Source: Arenimonas donghaensis DSM 18148 = HO3-R19 (GTDB lineage Bacteria; Pseudomonadota; Gammaproteobacteria; Xanthomonadales; Xanthomonadaceae). From it: 64,000 nt of DNA. The notes under the pieces were generated by a model. It did not search any database. It saw only the letters and a program-made list of their open reading frames with translations, and was not told the origin of the DNA. Below, in pieces: positions 35,088 to 43,737 of the stretch (within the stretch, counting starts at the first letter, position 1; each line of letters opens with the position of its first letter). Made by a program: the position numbers and the translations under genes. Location of the stretch: the NCBI RefSeq assembly GCF_000743535.1, contig NZ_AVCJ01000001.1, forward strand, positions 372,001-436,000, read 5' to 3'.

Positions 35088-38000
35088 TCAGCTTTCTGCA
35101 ACCGCGCGACCCAGCGGCGCCTTGGCGCGGGCCTGGGCGATGCGGCGGGACACGGCCAGGCTCATGTCGTCCAGGATCGCGTAGATCGTCGGCAGGAACA
35201 GCAGGCTGACCAGGGTCGAGAACGCCAGGCCACCGGCGATCGCACGCGCCATCGGGTAATACGGCGGGCCGCTGCCGGCCATCTGGGTGGTGCTCAGCGC
35301 GATCGGCACCATGCCCAGGATCGCCGTGCCCATGGTCATCAGGATCGGCCGCAGTCGGTCGCGGCTGCCCTGCACCAGGGCGGTCGTGCGGTCCATGCCC
35401 TTGCGCCTGAGCGTATTGATGTGCTCGACCATCACGATGCCGTTGTTCACCACCACGCCCATCAGCACCAATATCCCGATCGACGCCATGATCGTGAACA
35501 CCGTCCCGGTGATCCAGAACAGCCAGAACACCCCGAAGATCGAGAACACGATGCTCGACATGATCGCCGCCGGGAACAGCAGCGACTCGAACACGGCCGC
35601 CATCACCACGTAGATCATCAGCAGCGCGATCAGCGTATTGAACGCCATCTGGGCGCCGGCCTCGTCGTTGCGGCGGAAGACGCCGTCGAAGCTCCAGTGG
35701 TAGCCCGGCGGCAGGCTCAGCGCGCTCAGGGTCTCTTCCATCGCCTTGCGCGCATCCGGCGCGGTCACGCCTTCGCCCAGGTTGGCCTGGATGTTGAGCG
35801 TGGTCCGGCGGTTCTGCCGGAAAATCTGGGTCGCGGCCGCCTGGGTGTCCACCCGCACCAGGGCCAGCAGCGGGATGGCGGTGCCGTCAGGTGCCCGCAG
35901 CGTGAAGCCGGCCAGGTCCTCGACGCCGAACTGCTCCGAGCCCTCGAAGCGCACCCATACCGGTACCTCGGTCTCGCCGCGGCGGAATTCACGCAGCGGC
36001 GTGCCGCGCAGGGCGGTGCCGACGTAGCGGGCCACTTCCTCGGCGCTGAAGCCGTAGGTCAGGGCCTTGTCGCGATCCACGCTGATCGCCAGCTCGGAGT
36101 TTTCGTCGCCGGTGTCCACCCGGACGTCGCGCAGCTCGTCGCGCCGGTCCAGGCGCGGCACGATTTCCTCGGCCAGCTGCTTGAGCTGCTCGGAGGAGTC
36201 GCCGATCAGCGATACCTGCACCGTGTCCTGGCCGCCTCCCTGCCCGCCCTGCTGGCCGCCCTGCTCGAAGCCGACGGTCGCGCGGGCGGATTTGGGCATT
36301 TCCTTGCGGATCTGTTCCATCACTTCCAGCGGATCGCGCAGGCCGCCGCCTTCGCTGCGCAGGGTGACCTTGGTGCCGGCCCAGCCCTGCTCACTGAACC
36401 ACGAATAGATCTGCTCGATCTGCAGTTCTTCCCGGTTCTGGTCCAGATAGCGCTCGACCCTGAGCACTTCCTCGGAGATCTGCGGCAGCGAGTAGGCGCC
36501 GTTCCAGCGGTAGAACATGTCCAGCTCGCGGCCCGGCTCCTGGTAGAAGAAATCGGTCTTGGTCTGGGTCATCGGCACCATGCTGACCGCGACGATGAGC
36601 AGGATGCCGCCGACGCTGGTCCAACGGTGGCGCAGGGTCCAGTCCAGGAAGCCGGCGTAGCGGTCCTGCATGCGCGCGATCATGCCGGTGCGCGAAGTGG
36701 CCGCCGGCGGCGTCTTCATGCGCGCCGAGAGCATCGGAATCAAACTGATCGCCACCAGCCAGGAGGCCAGCAGCGACACCGTGATGGTCACCGCGATCTG
36801 CACCATGAAGATGCTGATCTGGTTGGTCTCACCGAACAGGTTGGGCACGAAGACGATGCAGTGGCACAGGGTGCCGGCCGACAGCGCGATCGCCACCTGT
36901 TTGGTGCCGATGATCGAGGCGTAACGGGGATTGCCGGGATGCTTCTCGCGCTCCTGGTAGATGCTTTCCACCACCACCACGGCGTTGTCCACCAGCATGC
37001 CGACCGCCAGCAGCAGGCCCATCATGGTCAGCACGTTGAGCGTGACGCCCAGGAAGTGCATGAAGCCCAGGGTCATGATGAAGCAGATCGGGATCGCCAG
37101 GCTCACCATCAGGGTCGAGGGCCAGTGGCGCAGGAAGAAGAACAGCACCGCCACCGAGAGCACCAGGCCGATGATGCCGGCCTCGGTCAGCTCGAGCAGC
37201 GAGCCGGTGACGTTGTCGCCCTGGTTGTCGATCAGGATCATGCGCACGCCCTGGAACTCGGACTCCTCGCCGATGCGCCCGATCTCGGCCAGGGCCGTGC
37301 GCGAAACGTCGACCAGGTTGGCGTTGCGCTCCTTGAAGACGTCGATGCCGACGGCCGGGCGTCCTTCCAGGCGGCGGCCGTAGTTCATGCGCTGGGGCTT
37401 GAGCCGGACGTCGGCCACTTGCTCCAGGCGCAGGCCGTTGGCGCCGATCACCAGTTCGCGCAGCTCCTGCACGTCGCGCAGTTCGCCCACCGGCTGCACC
37501 CGCAGGCGACGCTCGCCGTCCTCGATGGTGCCGGCGGAGACGGAGAAATTGACGCCCTGCAGGGTGCGGGCGAGTTCGTTGAGGCTCAACCCGTGCGCGG
37601 CAAGGCGGTCGGGGTCGATGGCGACCTCGACTTCGCTGGGGGTGGCGCCGGAAATTTCGACGCGGGCCACGCCCGGCATGCGCTCGAGCCGGCGCTTGAG
37701 GTGCAGGTCGATCAGGTCGTATTCGTTGGTCAGGTCGCGTTCGCTGGCGAGGCGCACGCGCAGGACCGGCTCGTCGCTGGTCGAGAACTTCATCACCCGG
37801 TAGCGCTGGAAGTCGTCCGGCAGCTCGTCGCGGATGGCGTCGATGCGCTCGCGGGCCTCGGAAGCCAGCACCTCGACATCGCGGTCCCAGTCCGAGAACT
37901 CGATCCAGACGCTGCCGCCGTCGGCGCGGCTCATCGAATTGAGGTTCTTGATGCCCTGCAGCGTGGACAGCGCCTCCTCGACCGGCCGCACCAGGCCCTG

Positions 38001-38180
38001 CTCCACTTCGTCCGGGGTCGAGCCCGGGTACGGCAGCTCGACCGCGATGAAGGGGGCGTTGAGATCCGGGAACTGCTCAAGCGGCAGCCGGAAGGCGGCG
38101 ATCAGGCCGATGACCACCATCGACACGAAGAACATGATCGCCGACACCGGCCGGCGCAGGCTGAGCTCGGCGATGGTCAT
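35088..38180 (-). CDS. RND-family efflux permease (second of pair)
   Basis: A 1030-residue inner-membrane RND transporter of the AcrB/MdtBC class, close to the usual ~1030-1050. It opens ELSLRRPVSAIMFFVSMVVI, has LEQFPDLNAPFIAVELPYPG, and in TM4 has GMLVDNAVVVVE, where one of the two family aspartates is Asn. The C-terminal repeat has ILVLMGVVVNNGIVMVEH. It starts in a 4-base overlap with the other permease, so both subunits are made from one mRNA and might form a heterotrimer as MdtB and MdtC do. Substrates are unknown. An outer-membrane channel gene is not in the window. Confidence 0.9.
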   Translation of the reverse strand: MTIAELSLRRPVSAIMFFVSMVVIGLIAAFRLPLEQFPDLNAPFIAVELPYPGSTPDEVEQGLVRPVEEALSTLQGIKNLNSMSRADGGSVWIEFSDWDRDVEVLASEARERIDAIRDELPDDFQRYRVMKFSTSDEPVLRVRLASERDLTNEYDLIDLHLKRRLERMPGVARVEISGATPSEVEVAIDPDRLAAHGLSLNELARTLQGVNFSVSAGTIEDGERRLRVQPVGELRDVQELRELVIGANGLRLEQVADVRLKPQRMNYGRRLEGRPAVGIDVFKERNANLVDVSRTALAEIGRIGEESEFQGVRMILIDNQGDNVTGSLLELTEAGIIGLVLSVAVLFFFLRHWPSTLMVSLAIPICFIMTLGFMHFLGVTLNVLTMMGLLLAVGMLVDNAVVVVESIYQEREKHPGNPRYASIIGTKQVAIALSAGTLCHCIVFVPNLFGETNQISIFMVQIAVTITVSLLASWLVAISLIPMLSARMKTPPAATSRTGMIARMQDRYAGFLDWTLRHRWTSVGGILLIVAVSMVPMTQTKTDFFYQEPGRELDMFYRWNGAYSLPQISEEVLRVERYLDQNREELQIEQIYSWFSEQGWAGTKVTLRSEGGGLRDPLEVMEQIRKEMPKSARATVGFEQGGQQGGQGGGQDTVQVSLIGDSSEQLKQLAEEIVPRLDRRDELRDVRVDTGDENSELAISVDRDKALTYGFSAEEVARYVGTALRGTPLREFRRGETEVPVWVRFEGSEQFGVEDLAGFTLRAPDGTAIPLLALVRVDTQAAATQIFRQNRRTTLNIQANLGEGVTAPDARKAMEETLSALSLPPGYHWSFDGVFRRNDEAGAQMAFNTLIALLMIYVVMAAVFESLLFPAAIMSSIVFSIFGVFWLFWITGTVFTIMASIGILVLMGVVVNNGIVMVEHINTLRRKGMDRTTALVQGSRDRLRPILMTMGTAILGMVPIALSTTQMAGSGPPYYPMARAIAGGLAFSTLVSLLFLPTIYAILDDMSLAVSRRIAQARAKAPLGRAVAES

Positions 38181-41100
38181 GCGCGCGCTCCCTCGGCCTC
38201 GCCGTCGTCGGCTTCGATGACGATGGGCTTGGCGCGGGCGACGTAACTTTCATCACTGCGCCGGTCGAGCAGGTTGTACACCACCGGGATCACCACCAGG
38301 GTCAGCAGCGTCGACACCGCCAGGCCGCCGATGACGGTCGCGGCCATGGGCGCGCGCACCTCGGCACCTTCGCCGGTGGCCAGCGCCATGGGCAGGAAGC
38401 CCAGCAGCGCCGTCAGCGAGGTCATCGCGATCGGCCGCAGGCGCGAGGACGCACCCTGCAGGATGGCCTCGTGCTTGGGCACGCCGGCGATGCGCAGCTG
38501 GTTGACCTTGTCGATCAGGATGATGGCGTTCTTGACCACGATGCCGACCAGCAGGATCAGGCCGATGAAGACCACCACCGACAGCGACGAACGGGTGATG
38601 AACAGCGCCAGCACCGCGCCGACCAGGGCCAGCGGGATGGTGAACATGATGACGAAGGGGTGCAGCAGCGATTCGAACTGCGAGGCCATCACCAGGTAGA
38701 CCAGGAAGATCGCCAGGCCGAAGGCAAAGACCAGCGAGGCCACCGACGCGGCGAGTTCTTCGCCCTGGCCACCGATGCGCATGCCGACGCCGCTGCCCAG
38801 CGGGTTCTCGGCGACCAGGCGCTCGACTTCCTCGACCGCGCTGCCCAGGTCGCCGTAGGCCAGGGCCGAGGAAACCACGGCGACGCGGCCCTGGTTGGCA
38901 TGGCGGATCTCGCCCGGGCCGGTGGTCTGGATGACGTCCGCGACCGCGTCCAGGGTCACCGGTACGGCGGCCTCGGGATTGACGATCAGCTTGCGGATGT
39001 CCTGCACGGACGCCCGGTCGGTGGCCTGCGAACGCACCAGCACGTCGATCTTGCGGTCATTGAAGCTGTAGCGGGTCGCGACTTCACCGCGGACCTTGCG
39101 CACGACCTGGTCGGCGACCTGGCGGGTGCTCATGCCCAGGGCGGCGGCGCGCTCCTGGTCGAAGCGGATCTGGATCTCGGGGTAACCCTCGGCGACGGAC
39201 GACTTGATGTCCACGAACCGATCCGAGCCCTCCATCAGGGCCACCAGGCGCTGGCCGGCCTGCTCGAGCTGACCCAGGTCGGCGCCGTGCAGCTCGATCT
39301 CCAGCGGCGTCGAGAAGCTGAAGATCTCGGGCCGGCCGAAGCTGACTTCGGCGCCCGGGAAGCGCTGTTCCATGGTCCGGCGCAGGCTGCGGGTGGCCGC
39401 CGCTTCGGTTTCGCTGTCGTAGCCCTCGCCGAGCACGACGGTGAGCGTGCCGATGTTCTCGCCCGATTCGGTCGGGCTGGCGTCGAGCCGCGTGCCGGTG
39501 CCGCTGACGCCGTAGAGGGCGCGCACGCCGGGTTCTTCGGCATGCTGTTCCTGCACGCTGCGCATCACCGCGTCGGTGTCGCGCAGTTGGGTGCCGGCGG
39601 GCAGCTTCACGGTCATCTCGAAGCGGTCCTGGGCGAGCTGCGGGATCATGTCCAGGCCCAGGGTCGGCACCAGGGCCAAGGCCACGGCGAAGGCCAGCGC
39701 CGCGAAACCAAGCACGCGTCCCGGTCGCGCCAGCGCCGCCGGCAGCAGGCTCGCGTAACGACGCTCGGCCCAGTAGTAGGGAATCATCACCCAGCCACCG
39801 ATCCAGGCCAGGACCTTGCCGGTGGGCACGACGATGCCGCGGAACACGGTGAACGCGAGCCAGGAGAGTCCGAGCACGATCCAGCCGACCAGCGTCGCCA
39901 GGCCGTGGCGGACGAACGCCACCGCCTTGAGGCCCCTGTTGGCCGGCTGCCACCGGGGCGCCGGCGCTTCGTCGGGATAGCCCATGGGCGACTTGGCCTT
40001 GAGCGAGGACAACATCGGGATGAGCGTCAGCGACACCACCAGCGACATCAGGATGGCGATCGAGATCGTCAGCGCCTGGTCCTTGAACAGCTGTCCGGCC
40101 ACGCCCTCGACGAACACCAGCGGCAGGAACACCGCGACATTGGTCAGCGTCGAGGCGACCACCGCCATGCTCACCTCGCGGGTGCCGGCCACGGCGGCCT
40201 CGACGATGCCCAGGCCGCGCTCGCGGGCCTTGGCGATCGATTCGAGCACGACGATGGAATCGTCGACCACCAGTCCCGTCGCCAGCGCCAGGCCGCCCAG
40301 GGACATCACGTTCAGGCTGAGGCTGAACTGGTCCATGAAGAAGAAGGTCGCGATCAGCGAGATCGGCAGCGACAGCGAGATGACGAAGGTGCTCCAGCCA
40401 TCACGCAGGAAGAAGAAGATCAGCAGGATCGCCAGGCCGCCGCCGAAAAGCGCGTCGAAGCGCACGTCGGCCAGGGCCTGGCGGATGAACACGGCCTGGT
40501 CGTCGACCACGGTCAGTTCGATGCCGTCGGGCAGTTCCTCGCGCAGGCGGCCGAGGTTCTCGTGCACGGCGTCGGCGACGCTGACGGTGTTGGCATCGCC
40601 TTCCTTGTAGATCGCCAGTTCGACGGCTTCGTTGCCGGCCAGGCGGATGATCGACTCGCGTTCCTTGAACCCCTGGGTGACCGTGGCGATGTCGCGCAGG
40701 CGGATCGCCTGGCCGCCGCCGGCGGCGTTGCCGCCACCCGAGGCGGCGCTCTGCGCCGACGCCGACGCCGCCAGGGCCTCGGCCGAACCAGTCAGCGCCG
40801 CCACCCGGGCGGCCGCCGCGGCGGCTTCCTGCGCCGCGGAATTGCCGCCGCCGTTGCTGCGCGCGGTGACCAGCAGGTCGCGGATCTGGCCAACGTCGGC
40901 GAACTGGTTGACGGTGCGCACGAGGTAGCGCTGGGTGCCGTCCTCGATGCGGCCGCCGGAGATGTTGACGTTCTCGGCGCCGAGCCGGTCGATGACCGTA
41001 CCGATGCCCAGGTTGAGCTGGGCCAGCTTCTGCTGGTCGATCTCGACCTGGATTTCATCTTCCAGGCCACCACCGGCCTTCACCGCGGCCACGCCTTCGA

Positions 41101-41611
41101 CCGGCTCGAGCTGCTTCTTGAGCTCCTCGTCGGCATAGCGGCGCAGCCGGACCAGGGCCGCGTCGGAGCTGCCCTGGTTGGCGTCGGAGAGCACGAGGCG
41201 CATCACCGGCTCGGTGGACGGGTTGAAGCGCAGCAGTACCGGCTGCTCGGCCTCGAGCGGCAGGTTCAGGGTCTCGAGCTTGTCGCGCACCTCGAGGCCG
41301 GCGCGATCCATGTCGGTGCCCCAGGCGAACTCGAGCACCACGTCGCTCTGGCCGGTGCGCGAGACCGACTTGAGCTTGCGCAGTCCCTTGACCACGCCAA
41401 CGGCCTCTTCCACCGGCTCGCTGATCAGGGTCTCGATTTCGGCCGGCGCGGCACCGGTGTAGTCGGTGCGCACCGTCAACGTCGGGTAGCTCAGGTCCGG
41501 CAGCAGGTTGACCGGCAACGCGCCGAACCCGATCAGTCCGAACAGCACGAAGGTCAGCGTCACCATCAGCACGGTGACGCGACGGCGTACGGAAAACTCG
41601 GCCAGGCTCAT
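38177..41611 (-). CDS. RND-family efflux permease (first of pair, enlarged)
   Basis: A 1144-residue RND transporter, about 100 residues longer than typical. The core is normal: FSVRRRVTVLMVTLTFVLFG, LLPDLSYPTLTVRTDYTG, and TM4 GLVVDDSIVVLE with both aspartates. Two insertions explain the excess: an Ala/Ser/Gly-rich block at about residues 250-304 near the end of the docking-domain region, and an extended segment at about 560-615 between TM6 and TM7 containing extra hydrophobic stretches. ATG 41611 gives MSLAEFSVRRR and lies one base after the adaptor stop. Confidence 0.9.
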   Translation of the reverse strand: MSLAEFSVRRRVTVLMVTLTFVLFGLIGFGALPVNLLPDLSYPTLTVRTDYTGAAPAEIETLISEPVEEAVGVVKGLRKLKSVSRTGQSDVVLEFAWGTDMDRAGLEVRDKLETLNLPLEAEQPVLLRFNPSTEPVMRLVLSDANQGSSDAALVRLRRYADEELKKQLEPVEGVAAVKAGGGLEDEIQVEIDQQKLAQLNLGIGTVIDRLGAENVNISGGRIEDGTQRYLVRTVNQFADVGQIRDLLVTARSNGGGNSAAQEAAAAAARVAALTGSAEALAASASAQSAASGGGNAAGGGQAIRLRDIATVTQGFKERESIIRLAGNEAVELAIYKEGDANTVSVADAVHENLGRLREELPDGIELTVVDDQAVFIRQALADVRFDALFGGGLAILLIFFFLRDGWSTFVISLSLPISLIATFFFMDQFSLSLNVMSLGGLALATGLVVDDSIVVLESIAKARERGLGIVEAAVAGTREVSMAVVASTLTNVAVFLPLVFVEGVAGQLFKDQALTISIAILMSLVVSLTLIPMLSSLKAKSPMGYPDEAPAPRWQPANRGLKAVAFVRHGLATLVGWIVLGLSWLAFTVFRGIVVPTGKVLAWIGGWVMIPYYWAERRYASLLPAALARPGRVLGFAALAFAVALALVPTLGLDMIPQLAQDRFEMTVKLPAGTQLRDTDAVMRSVQEQHAEEPGVRALYGVSGTGTRLDASPTESGENIGTLTVVLGEGYDSETEAAATRSLRRTMEQRFPGAEVSFGRPEIFSFSTPLEIELHGADLGQLEQAGQRLVALMEGSDRFVDIKSSVAEGYPEIQIRFDQERAAALGMSTRQVADQVVRKVRGEVATRYSFNDRKIDVLVRSQATDRASVQDIRKLIVNPEAAVPVTLDAVADVIQTTGPGEIRHANQGRVAVVSSALAYGDLGSAVEEVERLVAENPLGSGVGMRIGGQGEELAASVASLVFAFGLAIFLVYLVMASQFESLLHPFVIMFTIPLALVGAVLALFITRSSLSVVVFIGLILLVGIVVKNAIILIDKVNQLRIAGVPKHEAILQGASSRLRPIAMTSLTALLGFLPMALATGEGAEVRAPMAATVIGGLAVSTLLTLVVIPVVYNLLDRRSDESYVARAKPIVIEADDGEAEGARA

Positions 41612-41612
41612 G

Positions 41613-42776
41613 TCAGCGTCCGGCGGCGTTGGCGTCGGCGACCTGGGCGACATCCACGGCCGTGGCACCCGCCGGGGGATTGAGCACCTCTACGACGGCA
41701 CCGTCACGCAGCGCGACCTTGCCGGCGGTGACCACCTGCTCGCCTTCCTCCAGGCCCTTGCGGACCTCGGCCAGGTCACCGCTGAGGTGGCCGAGCTCGA
41801 TCGGCACGCGCACGGCCTTGCTGTCGCGCACGGAGAACACGGCGGTTTCGCCGGCGTCCTGCAGCAGCGCCGAACGCGGCACGGTCAGGGCGTCGTTGCG
41901 CTGGTCGTAGACCACTTCGATGCGGCCGAACATGCCAGGACGCAGGCCTTCGCCGCCGGGGAAAGCCGTGACCACGCGGAAGGTGCCGCTGCCGGCGTCG
42001 ACCACCGGGCTGACGCGGTCGATGCGGCCCTCGAAGGTCCGGCCCGGCATGGCATCGGCGGTCATGCGGACCGCCAGGCCTTCCTTCATCGTGGCCAGGT
42101 CGCGCTCGGGCACGTTCAGTACGGCCTCCAGGCGGGAGTCGTCGACGATGCGGAACAGGCTGGAATTGAGCTGGATGAGGTTGCCGGGCTTGACCGCGCG
42201 GGCGGCGATGACGCCGTCGATGGGCGCGACGATATTGGTGTACGACAACTCAAGCTGGGCCATCTGGTAGACGGCGCGCGCGGCTTCGAGGTCGTAGCGG
42301 ATCTGGTCGCTGGCCTCGGCGCTGACGAGCTTGGACTCGAGCAGCTCCTGCGAGCGACGGTAGTTGTTCTCCAGCTTGCGCACGTTGGCGCGGGCACGCT
42401 CCATCTCCAGGCGCGGACGCTCAGGGTCGATGCGGGCCAGGACCTGGCCGGCCTTCACCTGGTCGCCCTCTTCGACCAGCAGTTGGAGCAGGACGCCGGA
42501 GGTCTTGGCGACCACCTGCGCCTCGCCCGGGGCTTCGAGGTTGGCGGTGCCGGAGAAGCTTGCCGCGATCGGTCGGCGCGCCACGGCGGACACTTCCACG
42601 GGCACGGCCTCGACCTTCTTGTCGTCGGTCTTCTTGCCATCGGCCTGGGCCGTGGCGTCGTCGCCGGCCCCTGCCGTCTCGGGCTCGCCGCCGCTGCAGC
42701 CCGCCAGCGCCAGGGAGATCGCCAGTGCCAGGACGGCAAGGGAGCGGGTCATCGGGGCTTTGCTGGGAGTCTTCAT
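41613..42776 (-). CDS. RND periplasmic adaptor (membrane-fusion) lipoprotein
   Basis: About 387 residues. The lipobox is LALAGC, preceded by the hydrophobic MTRSLAVLALAISLA stretch, so the mature protein is lipid-anchored in the periplasm. A Lys/Asp-rich linker, the lipoyl halves (GTANLEAPGEAQVVAKTSG and YTNIVAPIDGVIAARAVKPG), a helical hairpin and beta-barrel domains follow in the usual MFP order. ATG 42776 is used; the internal ATG 42752 (MTRSLAV) would give a tighter signal peptide. It is first in the adaptor-permease-permease operon, divergent from a cytochrome gene across 207 bases. Confidence 0.92.
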   Translation of the reverse strand: MKTPSKAPMTRSLAVLALAISLALAGCSGGEPETAGAGDDATAQADGKKTDDKKVEAVPVEVSAVARRPIAASFSGTANLEAPGEAQVVAKTSGVLLQLLVEEGDQVKAGQVLARIDPERPRLEMERARANVRKLENNYRRSQELLESKLVSAEASDQIRYDLEAARAVYQMAQLELSYTNIVAPIDGVIAARAVKPGNLIQLNSSLFRIVDDSRLEAVLNVPERDLATMKEGLAVRMTADAMPGRTFEGRIDRVSPVVDAGSGTFRVVTAFPGGEGLRPGMFGRIEVVYDQRNDALTVPRSALLQDAGETAVFSVRDSKAVRVPIELGHLSGDLAEVRKGLEEGEQVVTAGKVALRDGAVVEVLNPPAGATAVDVAQVADANAAGR

Positions 42777-42983
42777 TGGGGGCACTTCTGGCTGGGGTGT
42801 TGTAGTTGAATAGAACAGTACAGGAGGGCTCGCGGCGTCCGTATGTGCCGGAAGTCGGGATGCCCTCCGGGAAGCCCGCCCTGCGGCGGCCTCGCACCGG
42901 CCCCCTCGTCTCGGGAAGGATGCTCCGGCTATACTTTCGGTTTACGCCGCCCGTCCGACCCTTTCGAGCCGGAAAAAACACTG

Positions 42984-43310
42984 ATGAAGCGAATCCTCCT
43001 GCCCGCCGCCAGCCTGGCGCTTGCCCTCGCCGCCTTTCCCGCCGCCGCCAAGGGCGACGCCGAGAACGGCAAGGCCCTGTTCTATACCTGCACCGGCTGC
43101 CACGGCATCGAAGACTACAAGAACGCCTACCCGACCTACCGGGTCCCGAAGGTGGGTGGCCAGAACGAGGCCTACCTCGTCGCGGCGCTGAATGCCTACA
43201 AGAAGGGCGAGCGCAAGCATCCGACCATGCAGGCCCAGGCCGAGTCCTTCTCCGACCAGGAGATCGCCGACATCGCCGCCTACCTGTCCAGTGTGAAGAA
43301 CGAGAAGTGA
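42984..43310 (+). CDS. mono-haem cytochrome c (class I)
   Basis: A 108-residue periplasmic protein with a signal peptide (MKRILLPAASLALALAAFPA, cleaved about residue 22-24), one CTGCH haem site near residue 36, and the axial methionine probably in HPTMQAQAESFSDQEIADIA. A C-terminal ADIAAYLSS helix closes the fold. It is of the c4/c5 half type. A TATACT at 42930-42935 may be its -10. The second cytochrome starts 11 bases after its stop. Confidence 0.92.
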   Translation: MKRILLPAASLALALAAFPAAAKGDAENGKALFYTCTGCHGIEDYKNAYPTYRVPKVGGQNEAYLVAALNAYKKGERKHPTMQAQAESFSDQEIADIAAYLSSVKNEK

Positions 43311-43321
43311 GGGCCGCGCCA

Positions 43322-43675
43322 ATGAACCACATCCGTACCCTCGCCGCGCTCTGCGCGCTGGCCCTTGCCGCCCCGGTGCTTGCCGCCGGCCCGAAGGGCA
43401 ATGTCGCCGCCGGCCAGGAAAAGTCCAAGACCTGCGCTTCCTGCCATGGTCCGACCGGCAACGAATCGCTGGACCCGAGCTACCCGAAGCTGGCTGGCCA
43501 GTACCCGGAGTACCTGGCCAAGGCCCTGCACGACTACCGCTCGGGCGAGCGCGGGAACGCCATCATGGCCGGCATGGCCGCCGCGCTGACCGACGAGGAC
43601 ATCGACGACCTGTCGGCGTTCTACGCGGCCCAGGCGGGCGACCTGCAGGACCTGAGCGACGTCAAGCAGCGCTGA
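43322..43675 (+). CDS. mono-haem cytochrome c (class I), second copy
   Basis: A 117-residue periplasmic cytochrome with a signal peptide (MNHIRTLAALCALALAAPVLA), one CASCH haem motif near residue 41, YPKLAGQYPEYLAKALHDYR, and a methionine ligand in NAIMAGMAAALTDEDI. It is homologous to but clearly distinct from the preceding cytochrome. Together they look like a split di-haem cytochrome c4, and are probably electron carriers to a terminal oxidase. They form a two-gene operon ending at a strong hairpin. Confidence 0.92.
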   Translation: MNHIRTLAALCALALAAPVLAAGPKGNVAAGQEKSKTCASCHGPTGNESLDPSYPKLAGQYPEYLAKALHDYRSGERGNAIMAGMAAALTDEDIDDLSAFYAAQAGDLQDLSDVKQR

Positions 43676-43699
43676 TCACCACAGCCAGTTCGAGTTCCA

Positions 43700-43724
43700 G
43701 AGGCCCCGCCCAGTGCGGGGCCTC
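43700..43724. terminator. bidirectional hairpin terminator
   Basis: A perfect 10-bp stem GAGGCCCCGC/GCGGGGCCTC with a 5-base loop between the convergent cytochrome and Pro-Glu protein genes. GTCGTT follows on the plus strand. Confidence 0.7.
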
Positions 43725-43737
43725 GTCGTTCCGGGGC

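Noticed and set aside
38471-41683. A 1070-codon plus-strand frame opposite the RND permease (and a similar one at 35421-38246)
   Set aside because: Composition is His/Gln/Arg/Gly-rich shadow sequence, with no family motif and no ribosome-binding site.
42777-42983. TGTA..TACA inverted repeat upstream of the RND adaptor as a regulator operator
   Set aside because: The symmetry is too imperfect between the half sites and no adjacent regulator gene supports it.
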